Part shown: positions 46,719-55,967 of the stretch, piece by piece
Layout of the letters: the number at the start of each line of letters is the position of its first letter
Position numbering within the stretch: the first letter of the stretch is position 1
DNA from: Clavaria fumosa
Lineage: Eukaryota; Basidiomycota; Agaricomycetes; Agaricales; Clavariaceae
Direction: 5' to 3'
DNA length: 64,000 nucleotides
Assembly: GCA_951802425.1 (NCBI GenBank)
Contig: OX637805.1
Coordinates: 2,170,001-2,234,000 of the forward strand
Made by a program: the position numbers and the translations under genes
Notes under the pieces: generated by a model
Database searches by the model: none
What the model was told of the DNA's origin: nothing
The model's input: the letters and a program-made list of their open reading frames with translations, nothing else

Positions 46719-49700
46719 ATGAGACCCGCGGACGAGCTCGACATGGCTTCCCCTACCAGTAACCCCCAAGCACTACCTAAGCTACGTGATGACGGATCCA
46801 ACTGGGTTGACTACGAATCAAGAATCCGAAACATAATGGGGTCACGAGGGCTCATACGACATGTCGAGGGTACCGCAAGGCGGCCAACCGAATACCTGCT
46901 CGAGAATGGTTTTCCTGTTACCAAACCAGGTGTCCGAGCTACAGAAGACGAAATTGAGACCAAGGAACGTAGACTCGACGAATTCGACCAGCGAGAATAC
47001 ATGGCTCGCCATGTGATACACACCACAGTCTCAACCCGACTCGCATCTGTAATCAAAGCAAAAAATGCAAAGGAAATGTGGGATGCAGTCAAGGAAGATG
47101 CTACCTCAAAGTCCAAGTTGCACCAGGTCGACACAAAGCGTCGCCTGACAGAAATGCGATGCCATGAGGACACGGATATGAAGGAGCACCTAGAAGGGAT
47201 GATCAGACTCCGTGATGAGCTTGCTGCGATGGGAGCATCAGTACCCGATGAGGAATTCAGTACGCTTATCATTGGCTCACTGCCCCCGAGTTATCGACTA
47301 CTGCTCTCATCAATCACTCATGCGGCATCTATTACTAAGTCAACCATCGAGCCAACGGACCTCGTGCGGATTATACTCGAAGAGGCCAGCCACCGCACGA
47401 TTGCCGAGCGTACAGACAACCAAGGCGACACTGCTCTCTATGCAAAGGGCCGGGGAATGTTCCCTAAGAAAAACCCACCTTCTGACAAAAAATGCGACAA
47501 CTGTGAAAGAACTGGTCACACAAAAGCAGAATGCTACCGAAAAGGAGGCGGCAAAGAAGGACAAACCCCCGCATGGTGGGGAAACAGGAGAAAAGGGAGA
47601 AACCCCACCTCAGCTCATGTTGCAAGTACCCCAGACGAAGACAACTACGCCTTCCACTGCAGCTCCAACTACTCAGATATGGCTCAAACAGAAAGGGGAG
47701 ATCCTACCAGGATCGAGGGCATCATGGATAGCGGCGCAGATGTCCACTTCTGCCCTACACGTGAAAACTTCGTCAACTTTGTAACTACACCCCCACGGCC
47801 AATCAAGGCAGCAGATGGTCGTACATTCTATGCGACTGGAAAGGGAGATGTCTGGATAAATATCCCAAACGAAGATAAGACGACACGGATCCTATTAAAG
47901 GATGCCCGATACTCACCAGACCTGGCCTTCACATTAATCTCAGTCCCGCGATTGGACCGCGCCGGTTACCGAGCACTCTTTGGCAACTGCGTATGCACTG
48001 TAATCTCCCCTGCAAACAAAACTATAGGGAAGATCCCATTAGTCGGAAACCTATACCAGTTCAATGGGAACTCGGTGCTCAATTCGCACCATCTACATGC
48101 AAATGCCACAAAGAGAAAAGTCTCCTTGTACGACGCACACCGGATCTTAGGTCACATCTCATATGGGGCTGTAAAGACTGCCATCAGATCAGGGAAGATC
48201 ACGGGGATTGAGCTTGATGAAACCTCTAACGAAGTATTCTGTGACGCATGTGCTCAAGCCAAGCCGCACAGAAAACCTTTCCCACAAGAGGCCGAAAACC
48301 GTGCAAAAACTTTTGGTGAAAGAATCCACACTGACCTTTGGGGCCCTGCCGCTGTCATATCCTTAGGAGGAAAGAGATATACAGTCGACTTCAATGACGA
48401 TGCGACACGGTGGACAGAGACAGATTTCCTGACCAAAAAGACCGAAGTCCAGTCAGCATACGAACGTTTCGAAAAACGGATAGAAACGCACGACAATGCC
48501 CAAGTCAAGTTCCTCCGCTCTGATCGAGGCACCGAGTTCAAAAACAAAGTCTTCGATAAGCACCTTGCACAAAAAGGAACCAAAAGGGAACTTACAGTCC
48601 ATGACACGCATGAGCAGGTTGGTGTTGCCGAGCGGACCAACCGCACTAAGCTCGAACTTGCTCGAGCTATGCTCATTGATGCGAAACTCCCGAAATTTCT
48701 GTGGACCGAGGCAATTAATCATGCGCTGTGGATCAAAAACCGTTCCCCAACCCGCGCACTCAATGGCATGACACCCTACGAAGCCAGGTTTGGCAAAAGG
48801 CCTGATATGTCCAACGCTATCCCATTTGGAACGAAGGCATGGGTCAAAGTCGTTGACGCTGGAAAACTACAAGCCCGAGCATTACCTGGGTACTTTGTGG
48901 GCTATGATAACGAAAGCACAGGGTACCGAATCTACTATCCTGACAAGCGAATCGTTAAGCCCGAGCGCGAAGTCGTCTTCGACTTCAAGACCTCAGTGAA
49001 TGAAATCATTTTGCCCGGTGAAGTTCAGCTTGTGGGGGAGAAGGATAAAAACAACCTGAACACTCACCCTATACTTCATTCCAGCTCACCAGGCCCAAAC
49101 GACGATCCCACCACCTCGAAGACGCCGCCTACACCCTGCGAAAACCTCTCATCAGCACAGAAACCAACCAACACACAGGACGGCAGTGAAACGATGGACA
49201 AACCTGACGAAACCATGCCTCTACACCACAGATCTCGCCCCCAGCCAGGCTTCTACAAAGATCTTCACAACCGAGGGCATCAAAACGTCGCAAACATTGC
49301 CCACAGCAATGATGAGGGTGACAGAGACCCCCTCTTCTGTCTTGCTACGAGAATGGGCAATGAACCGGCAACGCTAGCTGAAGCGCTGGCCGGTACGCAT
49401 GCTGAGGAGTGGAAAAAGGCCTGGGACAACGAACTGGAGCAATTGAGGAAAAGACGCACCTGGCATCTCGTCTCTCGTCCCGCTGATAAGCCCGTTATCC
49501 CCTGCCGACCCATTTTCAAAGAAAAACTTGATGCGAATGGACAAGTCGTGAAGCGGAAGGCGAGGCTAGTCGCTGGCGGACACCGCCAAACGAGAGGAAT
49601 CGATTACGAGGAAACTTTTGCTGCAGCGGCGAAGATGGCATCGATAAGGACAGTCCTGGCTCATGCGGCTGTGTCAGACTGGGAAATACACCAAATTGAC

Positions 49701-50900
49701 GTCGTGGGAGCCTACCTAAATGCTGAGATAGAGGAGGAGATTTATATGGAGGCTCCTGCTGGTCTGCTAGAGGCGAAAGATGGTGACAAAGTCTGCCGGC
49801 TGCTGAAGGGACTTTACGGCCTTCGTCAAGCTGGGCGACAATGGCACCGTAAGATGACCAAGGCGTTCGTGGACATGGGCTTCTCTGTCTCAAAGCTTGA
49901 TGCCTCAGTCTTCATCAAAAACCAAGGCGACGATGCCACGGTAGTCACAGTTTCGACAGACGACATGATGGTTGCCGCCAACTCGTTACGCGCTGTTGAA
50001 AATTTCAAGACGAGCCTTGCCGCACTCTTCGAGATAACTGACCTGGGTGAAATAAAATGGCTACTGGGTTTTGAAATCCGCCGGGACCGCTCGTCAAATA
50101 CGGTCGCGATAAACCAAAGGCAATATATCACAACGATAGCTCAAAGATTTCGAGTCATTGACTCTGCGCCGATACATACGCCGATTGAGCCCAGCGCAGC
50201 GTACTCAACTGATCAAATCCCAGCTGAACCCATCGCAGCACCGTACCAGGAAGCCTGCGGGAGTGTGTTGTGGGCAGCCGTCATAAGTCGTCCGGATATT
50301 CAATTCGCAGTCAGTCTCCTCGCCCGCTTCACCCAAAATCCAGCAGAATTGCACTGGAAGGCAATTAAGCGAGTCATAAGATACCTGTACACAACGCGAG
50401 ATCTCTGGCTGACTCTTGGAGGACGAAGTGGAGGATATGAAGGATATGCGGATGCGGATTGGGCTTCGCAATCAGACCGGCATTCGATTTCGGGCTACGT
50501 TTTCACACTAGGACAAGGTGCAATCACCTGGAGTTCGAAACGGCAGCCCATTATTGCGATGTCGAGCACCGAGGCAGAATACATTGCGGCCGCCCACGCT
50601 GCGAAGGAAGCCTGCTGGCTTCGGGCATTCTTGGATGAACTTGGGCGGGATCCGCAGAACTCTGTACCGCTTCGTTGCGACAACCAGTCTACCATTGCGA
50701 TTTGTCAAGACAACAAGTTCCATGCTCGCACCAAACACATCGACATCCGATATCATTTCGTGCGTGAAGCTCTTGAAGACAAGAAAATCAAGATCTCGTA
50801 TATAACTAGTGACGAGAACTTGGCGGACATATTTACAAAAGCTCTACCACGGTACAAGTTCGAATATTTTGTCAAACTTCTTGGACTTCAATGCGTTTGA
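46719..50900 (+). CDS. gag-pol: copia gag-pol polyprotein, 1393 aa, intact
   Basis: Single frame in copia order. Gag of ~300 aa with the CCHC knuckle CDNCERTGHTKAEC (near residue 260). Protease core MDSGADVHFCP (~335). Integrase with HRILGHIS and CDACAQAKPH zinc-binding residues, then HTDLWGP, LRSDRGTEF and VGVAERTNR (450-650). Reverse transcriptase with DVVGAYLNAEIEEEIYMEAP and an active-site motif VSTDDMMV (~1085), where most relatives have Y/S-V-D-D. RNase H with YADADWASQSDRHSISGYVF and AMSSTEAEYIA. It ends ALPRYKFEYFVKLLGLQCV, followed at once by the purine tract. The start at 46719 lies 5 nt after the LTR; an in-frame ATG at 46743 (MASPTSNPQALPKLRDDGSN) is the more usual Gag start. No stops or frame shifts. 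Confidence 0.95.
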   Translation: MRPADELDMASPTSNPQALPKLRDDGSNWVDYESRIRNIMGSRGLIRHVEGTARRPTEYLLENGFPVTKPGVRATEDEIETKERRLDEFDQREYMARHVIHTTVSTRLASVIKAKNAKEMWDAVKEDATSKSKLHQVDTKRRLTEMRCHEDTDMKEHLEGMIRLRDELAAMGASVPDEEFSTLIIGSLPPSYRLLLSSITHAASITKSTIEPTDLVRIILEEASHRTIAERTDNQGDTALYAKGRGMFPKKNPPSDKKCDNCERTGHTKAECYRKGGGKEGQTPAWWGNRRKGRNPTSAHVASTPDEDNYAFHCSSNYSDMAQTERGDPTRIEGIMDSGADVHFCPTRENFVNFVTTPPRPIKAADGRTFYATGKGDVWINIPNEDKTTRILLKDARYSPDLAFTLISVPRLDRAGYRALFGNCVCTVISPANKTIGKIPLVGNLYQFNGNSVLNSHHLHANATKRKVSLYDAHRILGHISYGAVKTAIRSGKITGIELDETSNEVFCDACAQAKPHRKPFPQEAENRAKTFGERIHTDLWGPAAVISLGGKRYTVDFNDDATRWTETDFLTKKTEVQSAYERFEKRIETHDNAQVKFLRSDRGTEFKNKVFDKHLAQKGTKRELTVHDTHEQVGVAERTNRTKLELARAMLIDAKLPKFLWTEAINHALWIKNRSPTRALNGMTPYEARFGKRPDMSNAIPFGTKAWVKVVDAGKLQARALPGYFVGYDNESTGYRIYYPDKRIVKPEREVVFDFKTSVNEIILPGEVQLVGEKDKNNLNTHPILHSSSPGPNDDPTTSKTPPTPCENLSSAQKPTNTQDGSETMDKPDETMPLHHRSRPQPGFYKDLHNRGHQNVANIAHSNDEGDRDPLFCLATRMGNEPATLAEALAGTHAEEWKKAWDNELEQLRKRRTWHLVSRPADKPVIPCRPIFKEKLDANGQVVKRKARLVAGGHRQTRGIDYEETFAAAAKMASIRTVLAHAAVSDWEIHQIDVVGAYLNAEIEEEIYMEAPAGLLEAKDGDKVCRLLKGLYGLRQAGRQWHRKMTKAFVDMGFSVSKLDASVFIKNQGDDATVVTVSTDDMMVAANSLRAVENFKTSLAALFEITDLGEIKWLLGFEIRRDRSSNTVAINQRQYITTIAQRFRVIDSAPIHTPIEPSAAYSTDQIPAEPIAAPYQEACGSVLWAAVISRPDIQFAVSLLARFTQNPAELHWKAIKRVIRYLYTTRDLWLTLGGRSGGYEGYADADWASQSDRHSISGYVFTLGQGAITWSSKRQPIIAMSSTEAEYIAAAHAAKEACWLRAFLDELGRDPQNSVPLRCDNQSTIAICQDNKFHARTKHIDIRYHFVREALEDKKIKISYITSDENLADIFTKALPRYKFEYFVKLLGLQCV

Positions 50901-50907
50901 GGGGGAG

Positions 50908-52262
50908 TATTGAATATTCGGTAGGACATTTTGTCGGACTTTGAATTCTATCTACATACGCGCTTAGCTCCACTACGAGCACCTCAGTATCTTGCTTATA
51001 CTGAGGTGTGAGTGGTCTTTATTAGACTAGTCTTTCTTCATTGATACTTACGTGCCTTTAGTACGCTCACTATAACCTAGGTATCTTTACCATATCAATA
51101 CAGTATCCACCACATCCTGTAGTTTTGATATATCATATGCACCAAATTGATGCATTTGAGTGATGAACAATTAGCATCAATTGGTGCATGCACCTGATGT
51201 ATCACTTTGGAGCATCTGATGCATTACCTCCTCATTGGGTGTGGATGGTACATCTGATATATCATGATGCCAGATGATGCATCTGCCATAGCCATAGACA
51301 GTGAATGTATCATGCATACATAATGTTGATGTATCAGCATGTCAGCATCTGATGTATTGTTGAAGCAGTTCTGGAAATTTGGCACATCTGATATAACATG
51401 GACATTCAATACATCACTGCCAATGCTTATCCAAAAATGAATAAAAAAGCGGATTTATTATCATTAAACTTAAACTTATTAATGTATTACAGTAATGACT
51501 AATATTAAATCTATTTCTATATAAATTCTATTTATTCACACTCTATCACAAGTCCTGAAGTTGGGAGAAAGTGGGGGGGGAAGCAGGGCAAGTTGCTGTA
51601 TTTATATGCCACGCTTTGTGGCTGTGCAAACGCGTGACATGGTAACGTTGATTAGGTGTTACCATGTCACGCATTTGCACAGCCACAATGTGCGGCATAT
51701 AAATACAGCAACTTGCCCTGCTTCCCCCCCCACTTTCTCCCAACTTCAGGACTTGTGATAGAGTGTGAATAAATAGAATTTATATAGAAATAGATTTAAT
51801 ATTAGTCATTACTGTAATACATTAATAAGTTTAAGTTTAATGATAATAAATCCGCTTTTTTATTCATTTTTGGATAAGCATTGGCAGTGATGTATTGAAT
51901 GTCCATGTTATATCAGATGTGCCAAATTTCCAGAACTGCTTCAACAATACATCAGATGCTGACATGCTGATACATCAACATTATGTATGCATGATACATT
52001 CACTGTCTATGGCTATGGCAGATGCATCATCTGGCATCATGATATATCAGATGTACCATCCACACCCAATGAGGAGGTAATGCATCAGATGCTCCAAAGT
52101 GATACATCAGGTGCATGCACCAATTGATGCTAATTGTTCATCACTCAAATGCATCAATTTGGTGCATATGATATATCAAAACTACAGGATCGCCTGCAGT
52201 ATCTTGCTTATACTGAGGTTACGCTCACTATAACCTAGCTGCTCCCGCCCATAATCTCAATA
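50908..52262 (+). repeat. 3' LTR of the copia element, split by palindrome copy 2
   Basis: 50908-51107 and 52204-52262 are the two LTR parts. 51101-51107 and 52197-52203 are the CAGTATC duplication made by the palindrome. Confidence 0.95.
51108..52196. mobile_element. Palindromic fold-back element, copy 2 (1089 bp), with 7-bp target duplication
   Basis: Same termini, length and, by eye, sequence as copy 1. Flanked by CAGTATC on both sides; the intact LTR shows a single CAGTATC at this place, so this is a true transposition with target duplication. The target lies at the stem/loop border of a natural hairpin in the LTR. No coding capacity, so it must be moved in trans. Long TIRs with a 7-bp duplication do not fit hAT (8) or Mariner (TA); a MULE-like or novel family is possible. 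Confidence 0.95.
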
Positions 52263-52429
52263 GGAACCGACCGCTGGCATAACGCAACCATAGCAGTGTG
52301 TACTGTATTGTCTCAATAATGTCAGCTTTTGCACATGAAACATACTGTAATGTGACATTGACGAGTCTACTTCGTTCGAATTCATCTGTGTACTGCCTTT
52401 GTCCGTGGCATAGCACGGGTATCAGCTAG

Positions 52430-52822
52430 TATTTGTACATAACGCCTCCTCCTGTCCCAAAACTAATACCGGCACACCGCCTCTGCCAAGACACTCGCCA
52501 CCCGGGCGACCGGCACGACGGCCTCTGCCAAGACACTTGCCGCCGGGCTACCTGGCACGACCGCCTCTGCGCCCAATGTGACTGACGCAGCAACGCTCAC
52601 CGCACACGTCACCATGCACGACCTCGTCATCTCGCTCGTTCCGTACATTCTGCACGTGCTTGACCTAGGTAGGAAGATCATCGAACAGAGCTACGCCAAT
52701 GTCGGGGCTGTACAGTGCCAATCTCGGGGCTGTGCAGTACAATGTCGGGGCTGTGCAGTCTGAGCGTGCCTGAGCGTGCCTGTATAATACATATCGTACA
52801 TGTGTTTTTTTCGCCCCCTCTC
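52430..52822 (+). other. Host sequence right of the Helitron; possible gene fragment and promoter
   Basis: GC-rich plus-strand frame at 52479-52680 with an internal duplication (TASAKTLATRATGTTASAKT-like) continuing into VTMHDLVISLVPYILHVLDL, perhaps the 3' exon of a gene cut by the Helitron. 52695-52765 has a GTCGGGGCTGTGCAGT-type short tandem repeat (3 units). CTGTATAATACAT at 52780 may be the TATA region of the secreted-protein gene. Confidence 0.4.
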
Positions 52823-53589
52823 ATGTTTCACTCACTCATCCTGCCAATATTAGTGCTCTTCGCCTCCCACGTCTTCGCTGGGTTCAATGCGCCACGCATT
52901 GTAAACGGGGACTCCGTTGAGCAGAACCCACAGGGCACATGGTGCTACTATCCCAAACCCCAGACAAGGATGGAGCTCATCTGCAGAGGCGCAGACGCCC
53001 AATTCCAAGCCCTCGTCGACGCCCACTTGGCGCAGACCATCTCCATAGGGTACTACAACGCCAGCTACACCCGCCTCGGTGGGCCGGAATGGTTTTTCCC
53101 TGCCACGACGTCGGAAAAGGTGTTTTTGTGTTTGAGCGGTAGGGCAGGTGACGGCTCGTACAAGACGTCTTGTGAAAAGTCGGTTAGGGACAATGACTTC
53201 CACCACTATGCGTCTTGTGTGGTCGCTGTTGGGCAGAATTTGGTGACGGATGGGTGTTATTTGGCAAGCCAGACTGTTACCAACAATGCTCCAAGCCCAT
53301 CTCGCTCTGCTGGTGCGTCGTCCTCTCTGTTTCGCTTTGCTTTCCCACTCATCAGTCACCATCAGCTGGTTCTAGTACCACAGTGTCATCAGGTCCACCT
53401 GGTTCTAGTACCACAGTGTCATCATCAGGTCCACCTGGCTCTAGTGCTCCATCCCATGCGTCCTCTGGTCCGTCCCTTTTCTTTGACACAGCATCAGATC
53501 GTCACTGACCATCCGCCGCAACAGGGATCGGAGGTTTCAGTGTCGTTGGCCTTGTTGTGGCTGCGTTGTTGATCGCTGTGGTGGCATGA
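52823..53589 (+). CDS. Small secreted protein, probably GPI-anchored, 3 exons, 218 aa
   Basis: Exons 52823-53312, 53366-53467 and 53525-53589 (introns 53 and 57 nt) give 219 codons in one frame. It begins MFHSLILPILVLFASHVFAG, a clear signal peptide. The mature domain of ~135 aa has about six cysteines (TWCYYP, LICRG, VFLCLSG, TSCEKS, ASCVVA, DGCYLA). Then follow two near-identical GSSTTVSSGPP-type repeats rich in Ser/Thr/Pro, and the C-terminus IGGFSVVGLVVAALLIAVVA is hydrophobic as in a GPI signal or a single membrane anchor. The start is chosen for the signal peptide; the upstream in-frame ATG at 52715 would bury it. Function unknown; cell wall or surface location is likely. The GC-rich coding and consistent splicing speak for a live gene. 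Confidence 0.78.
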
Positions 53590-54969
53590 TAGTCGATGGC
53601 TGCGCGTGCACATGGCAGTATCCTAAATCATGGACCTTGACATCTTTCTTCTCTTGGGCTGCAGTAGAATGTGTATCTCAGCAGTTGCTTCGTCAACTCG
53701 GACATGTTATTTCTCTCAGATTTGTACATGCTATTTCTCTCAGATTTGTTCTATGTCTTGGAAATTACTGCTGGAGATTATTGATCTTGTGTTGTGAGCA
53801 TGTACATTATGACGAACTGTTCGAACAACGTCCAGATATGCGATGTCGATGGCGAAGGCGATGATGATGATGAATATTATTATTAATAATCAACCATGAA
53901 TGATTCCCCACACCCACATGCATCCTTGATGTTTGGGTTCTTGAATGCAAATTTGGAGCTATGGCTCTGGTGTGGTGTCTGGAATGGAGTGTCAGCCTGA
54001 CCAAGGACCTGCCTTTTTTGATGACACTTCTTTTACCCTTCAAAACCTTTTTTCTATATCCCCCTCATGAGCTGTTATGGCAGATAATACAGATCTCCAG
54101 GCCTTGTCTTTGTAGGAGGTCATCTGAGAGCACCTAAGAAACACATGAACATTACAACCACAATCATTTCATATCCTTGAAACCTGAAAGGAGGTCATCT
54201 GAGAGCATCTAAGAACCACATGAACATCACAACCAAAATCATCCTTACACATTTCATATCCTTGAAACCCAGAAGTCAGTAGAAAAATCAAGGTTCCCCA
54301 TAAATTATTAGATTATATTAGTTGTAATACAGGGCCATGATTGAACCCTTATCTCCAGAACTTGATCAACATGCAAATAATATATTAAGAATCAAAATAC
54401 ATTATATATTCCTTACAAGCATCATATTCTAAACAAACACCAAAATAATGTGGCCACAGAAATAGATCAGCTAAAGGATGACCAATTACTTTCTTAATAA
54501 ACCTCAAATTTGTATGTGAGTGACTGATTTATCCAAACATATTTCATGGGACATTTTGTGACCCAACCACTAACTTACTTGTAGTAGAAGGTGGTGCCTT
54601 TGTGCAATGGAAACAAGTTTATCTCTGTAGGATTATCATGTGCAACCATCTATGCCTGTACAATCTGATTGTGTTTTAAATCTAGTTCTGATTATAATAT
54701 ATGTGGAAGATAATTGTTCTCCAGAATATGTAAAACCATGTTCCAAATGTAGATATATAGGAGTATACAAATAAGTGAGCAAGTTCAATTCCAATGAGGT
54801 TGTTTGAAACTTTTAAAAATAATTATGGATAAGATAATACATTCTTGGAGATAGAACTAATTATCTGACTCCAGATATCCTCCTAGTTTTATTTAAAGTA
54901 TTTCATGTGGTTTCACACATGTGGGTTATCATGTTAATTATGTTTCATGTGATTTCACACATGTGGTTT
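53590..54969. other. Non-coding, AT-rich; includes a short tandem duplication
   Basis: Gene-like composition ends near 53870, after which the sequence is AT-rich and CpG-poor. 54901-54965 has TTTCATGTGGTTTCACACAT twice (second as GTGATTTCACACATGTGG), possibly a repeat end next to the transposase remnant. No gene seen. Confidence 0.4.
54114..54270. repeat. Tandem duplication, ~75-80-bp unit
   Basis: GGAGGTCATCTGAGAGCACC...CATATCCTTGAAACC occurs twice in a row (54114-54188 and 54189-54270) with few changes. Confidence 0.7.
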
Positions 54970-55870
54970 TTAATACTCCTCTGCTGCATTGACTTTGTCC
55001 CAATAATCATCAATACATTCTATATTATTAAACTTGTCTTCTGTTTCCCATGTGTTATCTGTATAGCATCTCCATTTTACTAGAAATTCTGTATGTCTTC
55101 CTTTCTTCCTGTGGCTCAATATCTGTTCAACCTCATATGTATTATCCCATTCCATCTGCTCATCTTCTGTGATCTCCAAGTCAAGAAGCTTCCTTTGACA
55201 TGATAGTATATCACATGTTGGATCTGATCTTTTAAGCTTGGACTTTCAGCTAGGCTCTCAGCTTTATTATTAGTAAAATCAAAAACAGCCTGCATCCAAT
55301 ATAAATGGTGTGGTTGAGTCTGGATCTTTCCCATGTCAACAAATTTCTTGATATTGAGTAACAAGGCTCCAAGTTTGAATTGTAAATTAAAAGTCTCACC
55401 ATCACATGTCCTGATGACAGACTTATTGTTGAATCTCTTGAATGTTGATCCAAGTTCACCTAACACTTTCATTCTTAGGCATAAAGCTACCAAAAACTTT
55501 ATTATACTTTACTTCATCAGATGATAAGTCTATCCCCTTGGACTTATGAACAGGATGACAGAAGTTACCCATACCCAGATCACTACCTTCAACTACTTTA
55601 TTTATGTGTTGTGTATAACCTCCATCAAGACCTACACAATCAAGTTGGTGGATATGTTTTTCCAGCTTCATCTTTGTGAACATGACTCCATCAGTATTAT
55701 CCCCACATGGTGCAGACTTAGACATGAACAAGATCATATCATTGTTGTCAGTACATACCTGGGTATGAAGTCCAGACTTCTTGAATACATCTTTGCTGCA
55801 TCCATACCAACTTGATTGACCCTGGTATCATGACCATCAAGCAAAAGAGTCACATGTTTGAACATATGTG
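54970..55870 (-). pseudogene. HARBI1-like (DDE_Tnp_4 type) transposase fused to a C-terminal chromodomain, fragment
   Basis: Minus strand: HVTLLLDGHDTRVNQVGMDA (near 55855), an intron at about 55758 (GTATGT), then LDGGYTQHINKVVEGSDLGM, then NFCHPVHKSKGIDLSSDEVK and GELGSTFKRFNNKSVIRTCD, like the C-terminal half of PIF/Harbinger-type nucleases. A frame change near 55180 leads to MEWDNTYEVEQILSHRKKGR and HTEFLVKWRCYTDNTWE (stop at 54970), a chromodomain. Both parts lie on the same strand with overlapping frames at 55116-55179, so they were probably one protein. N-terminus missing and frame broken. The alternative, a chance junction of two elements, is less likely. Confidence 0.65.
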
Positions 55871-55967
55871 GATTTTGTTGTGCTGTGAGAATTCTTATCT
55901 TTGAGAACATGGAGGCAAGGAGTGTGGAGAGTCTCTTATCTAGATTTAGAGGATATGTGTTTATGCC

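Larger units (their letters stand above)
46456..52262 (+). mobile_element. Young Ty1/copia retrotransposon with an insertion in its 3' LTR
   Basis: Target duplication GGAAC at 46451-46455 and 52263-52267. LTRs begin TATTGA and end TCAATA. The left LTR is 46456-46714 (259 bp). The right LTR spans 50908-52262 but is again exactly 259 bp once the 1089-bp palindrome and one 7-bp duplication are removed, and is identical to the left by eye. The purine tract GAGGGGGAG precedes the 3' LTR. Identical LTRs and an intact polyprotein mean a recent insertion. Confidence 0.96.
45545..52293 (+). pseudogene. Helitron accessory gene (about 275 aa, OB-fold-like?), last exon split by the copia element
   Basis: Exons 45545-45868, 45925-46306 and 46360-46455 (GT-AG introns of 56 and 53 nt). 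The last exon resumes after the copia element at 52268 and ends at TAG 52291-52293. Counting the empty site gives exactly 276 codons, strong support for the model. A further 45-nt in-frame intron near 45780-45825 is possible. The N-terminal part has SPKTIIFNAQLWMGHGQPPL and ICQFRYFNAGDMAFSDLGFY; the centre has DESHVCRYAWVTANGITVNC; then HLRNGRYVVLTGYLTRTINS and LDRFVVDIENVTHLG; and a basic tail KAGSKRPRTSKTQ. The 'GRYVVLTGYLTR...FVVDIENVTHLG' strand pattern resembles an OB fold, which would fit ssDNA binding in rolling-circle transposition, as with RPA-like genes on plant Helitrons. That is inference; I do not recognise the family. Confidence 0.6.
45175..52429 (+). mobile_element. 3' part of a Helitron, carrying nested copia and palindrome insertions
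   Basis: Begins inside the helicase C-terminus and ends at CTAG (52426-52429) followed by T. Just upstream is a hairpin CCGTG-GCATAG-CACGG (52403-52418), then GTATCAG and the terminal CTAG. This is the Helitron 3' signature (hairpin plus CTRR, next base T). Without the copia element (46456-52262) and its duplicated GGAAC the Helitron part is about 1.44 kb. It holds the helicase end and one accessory gene. The 5' end and the Rep domain are lost. Confidence 0.82.
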
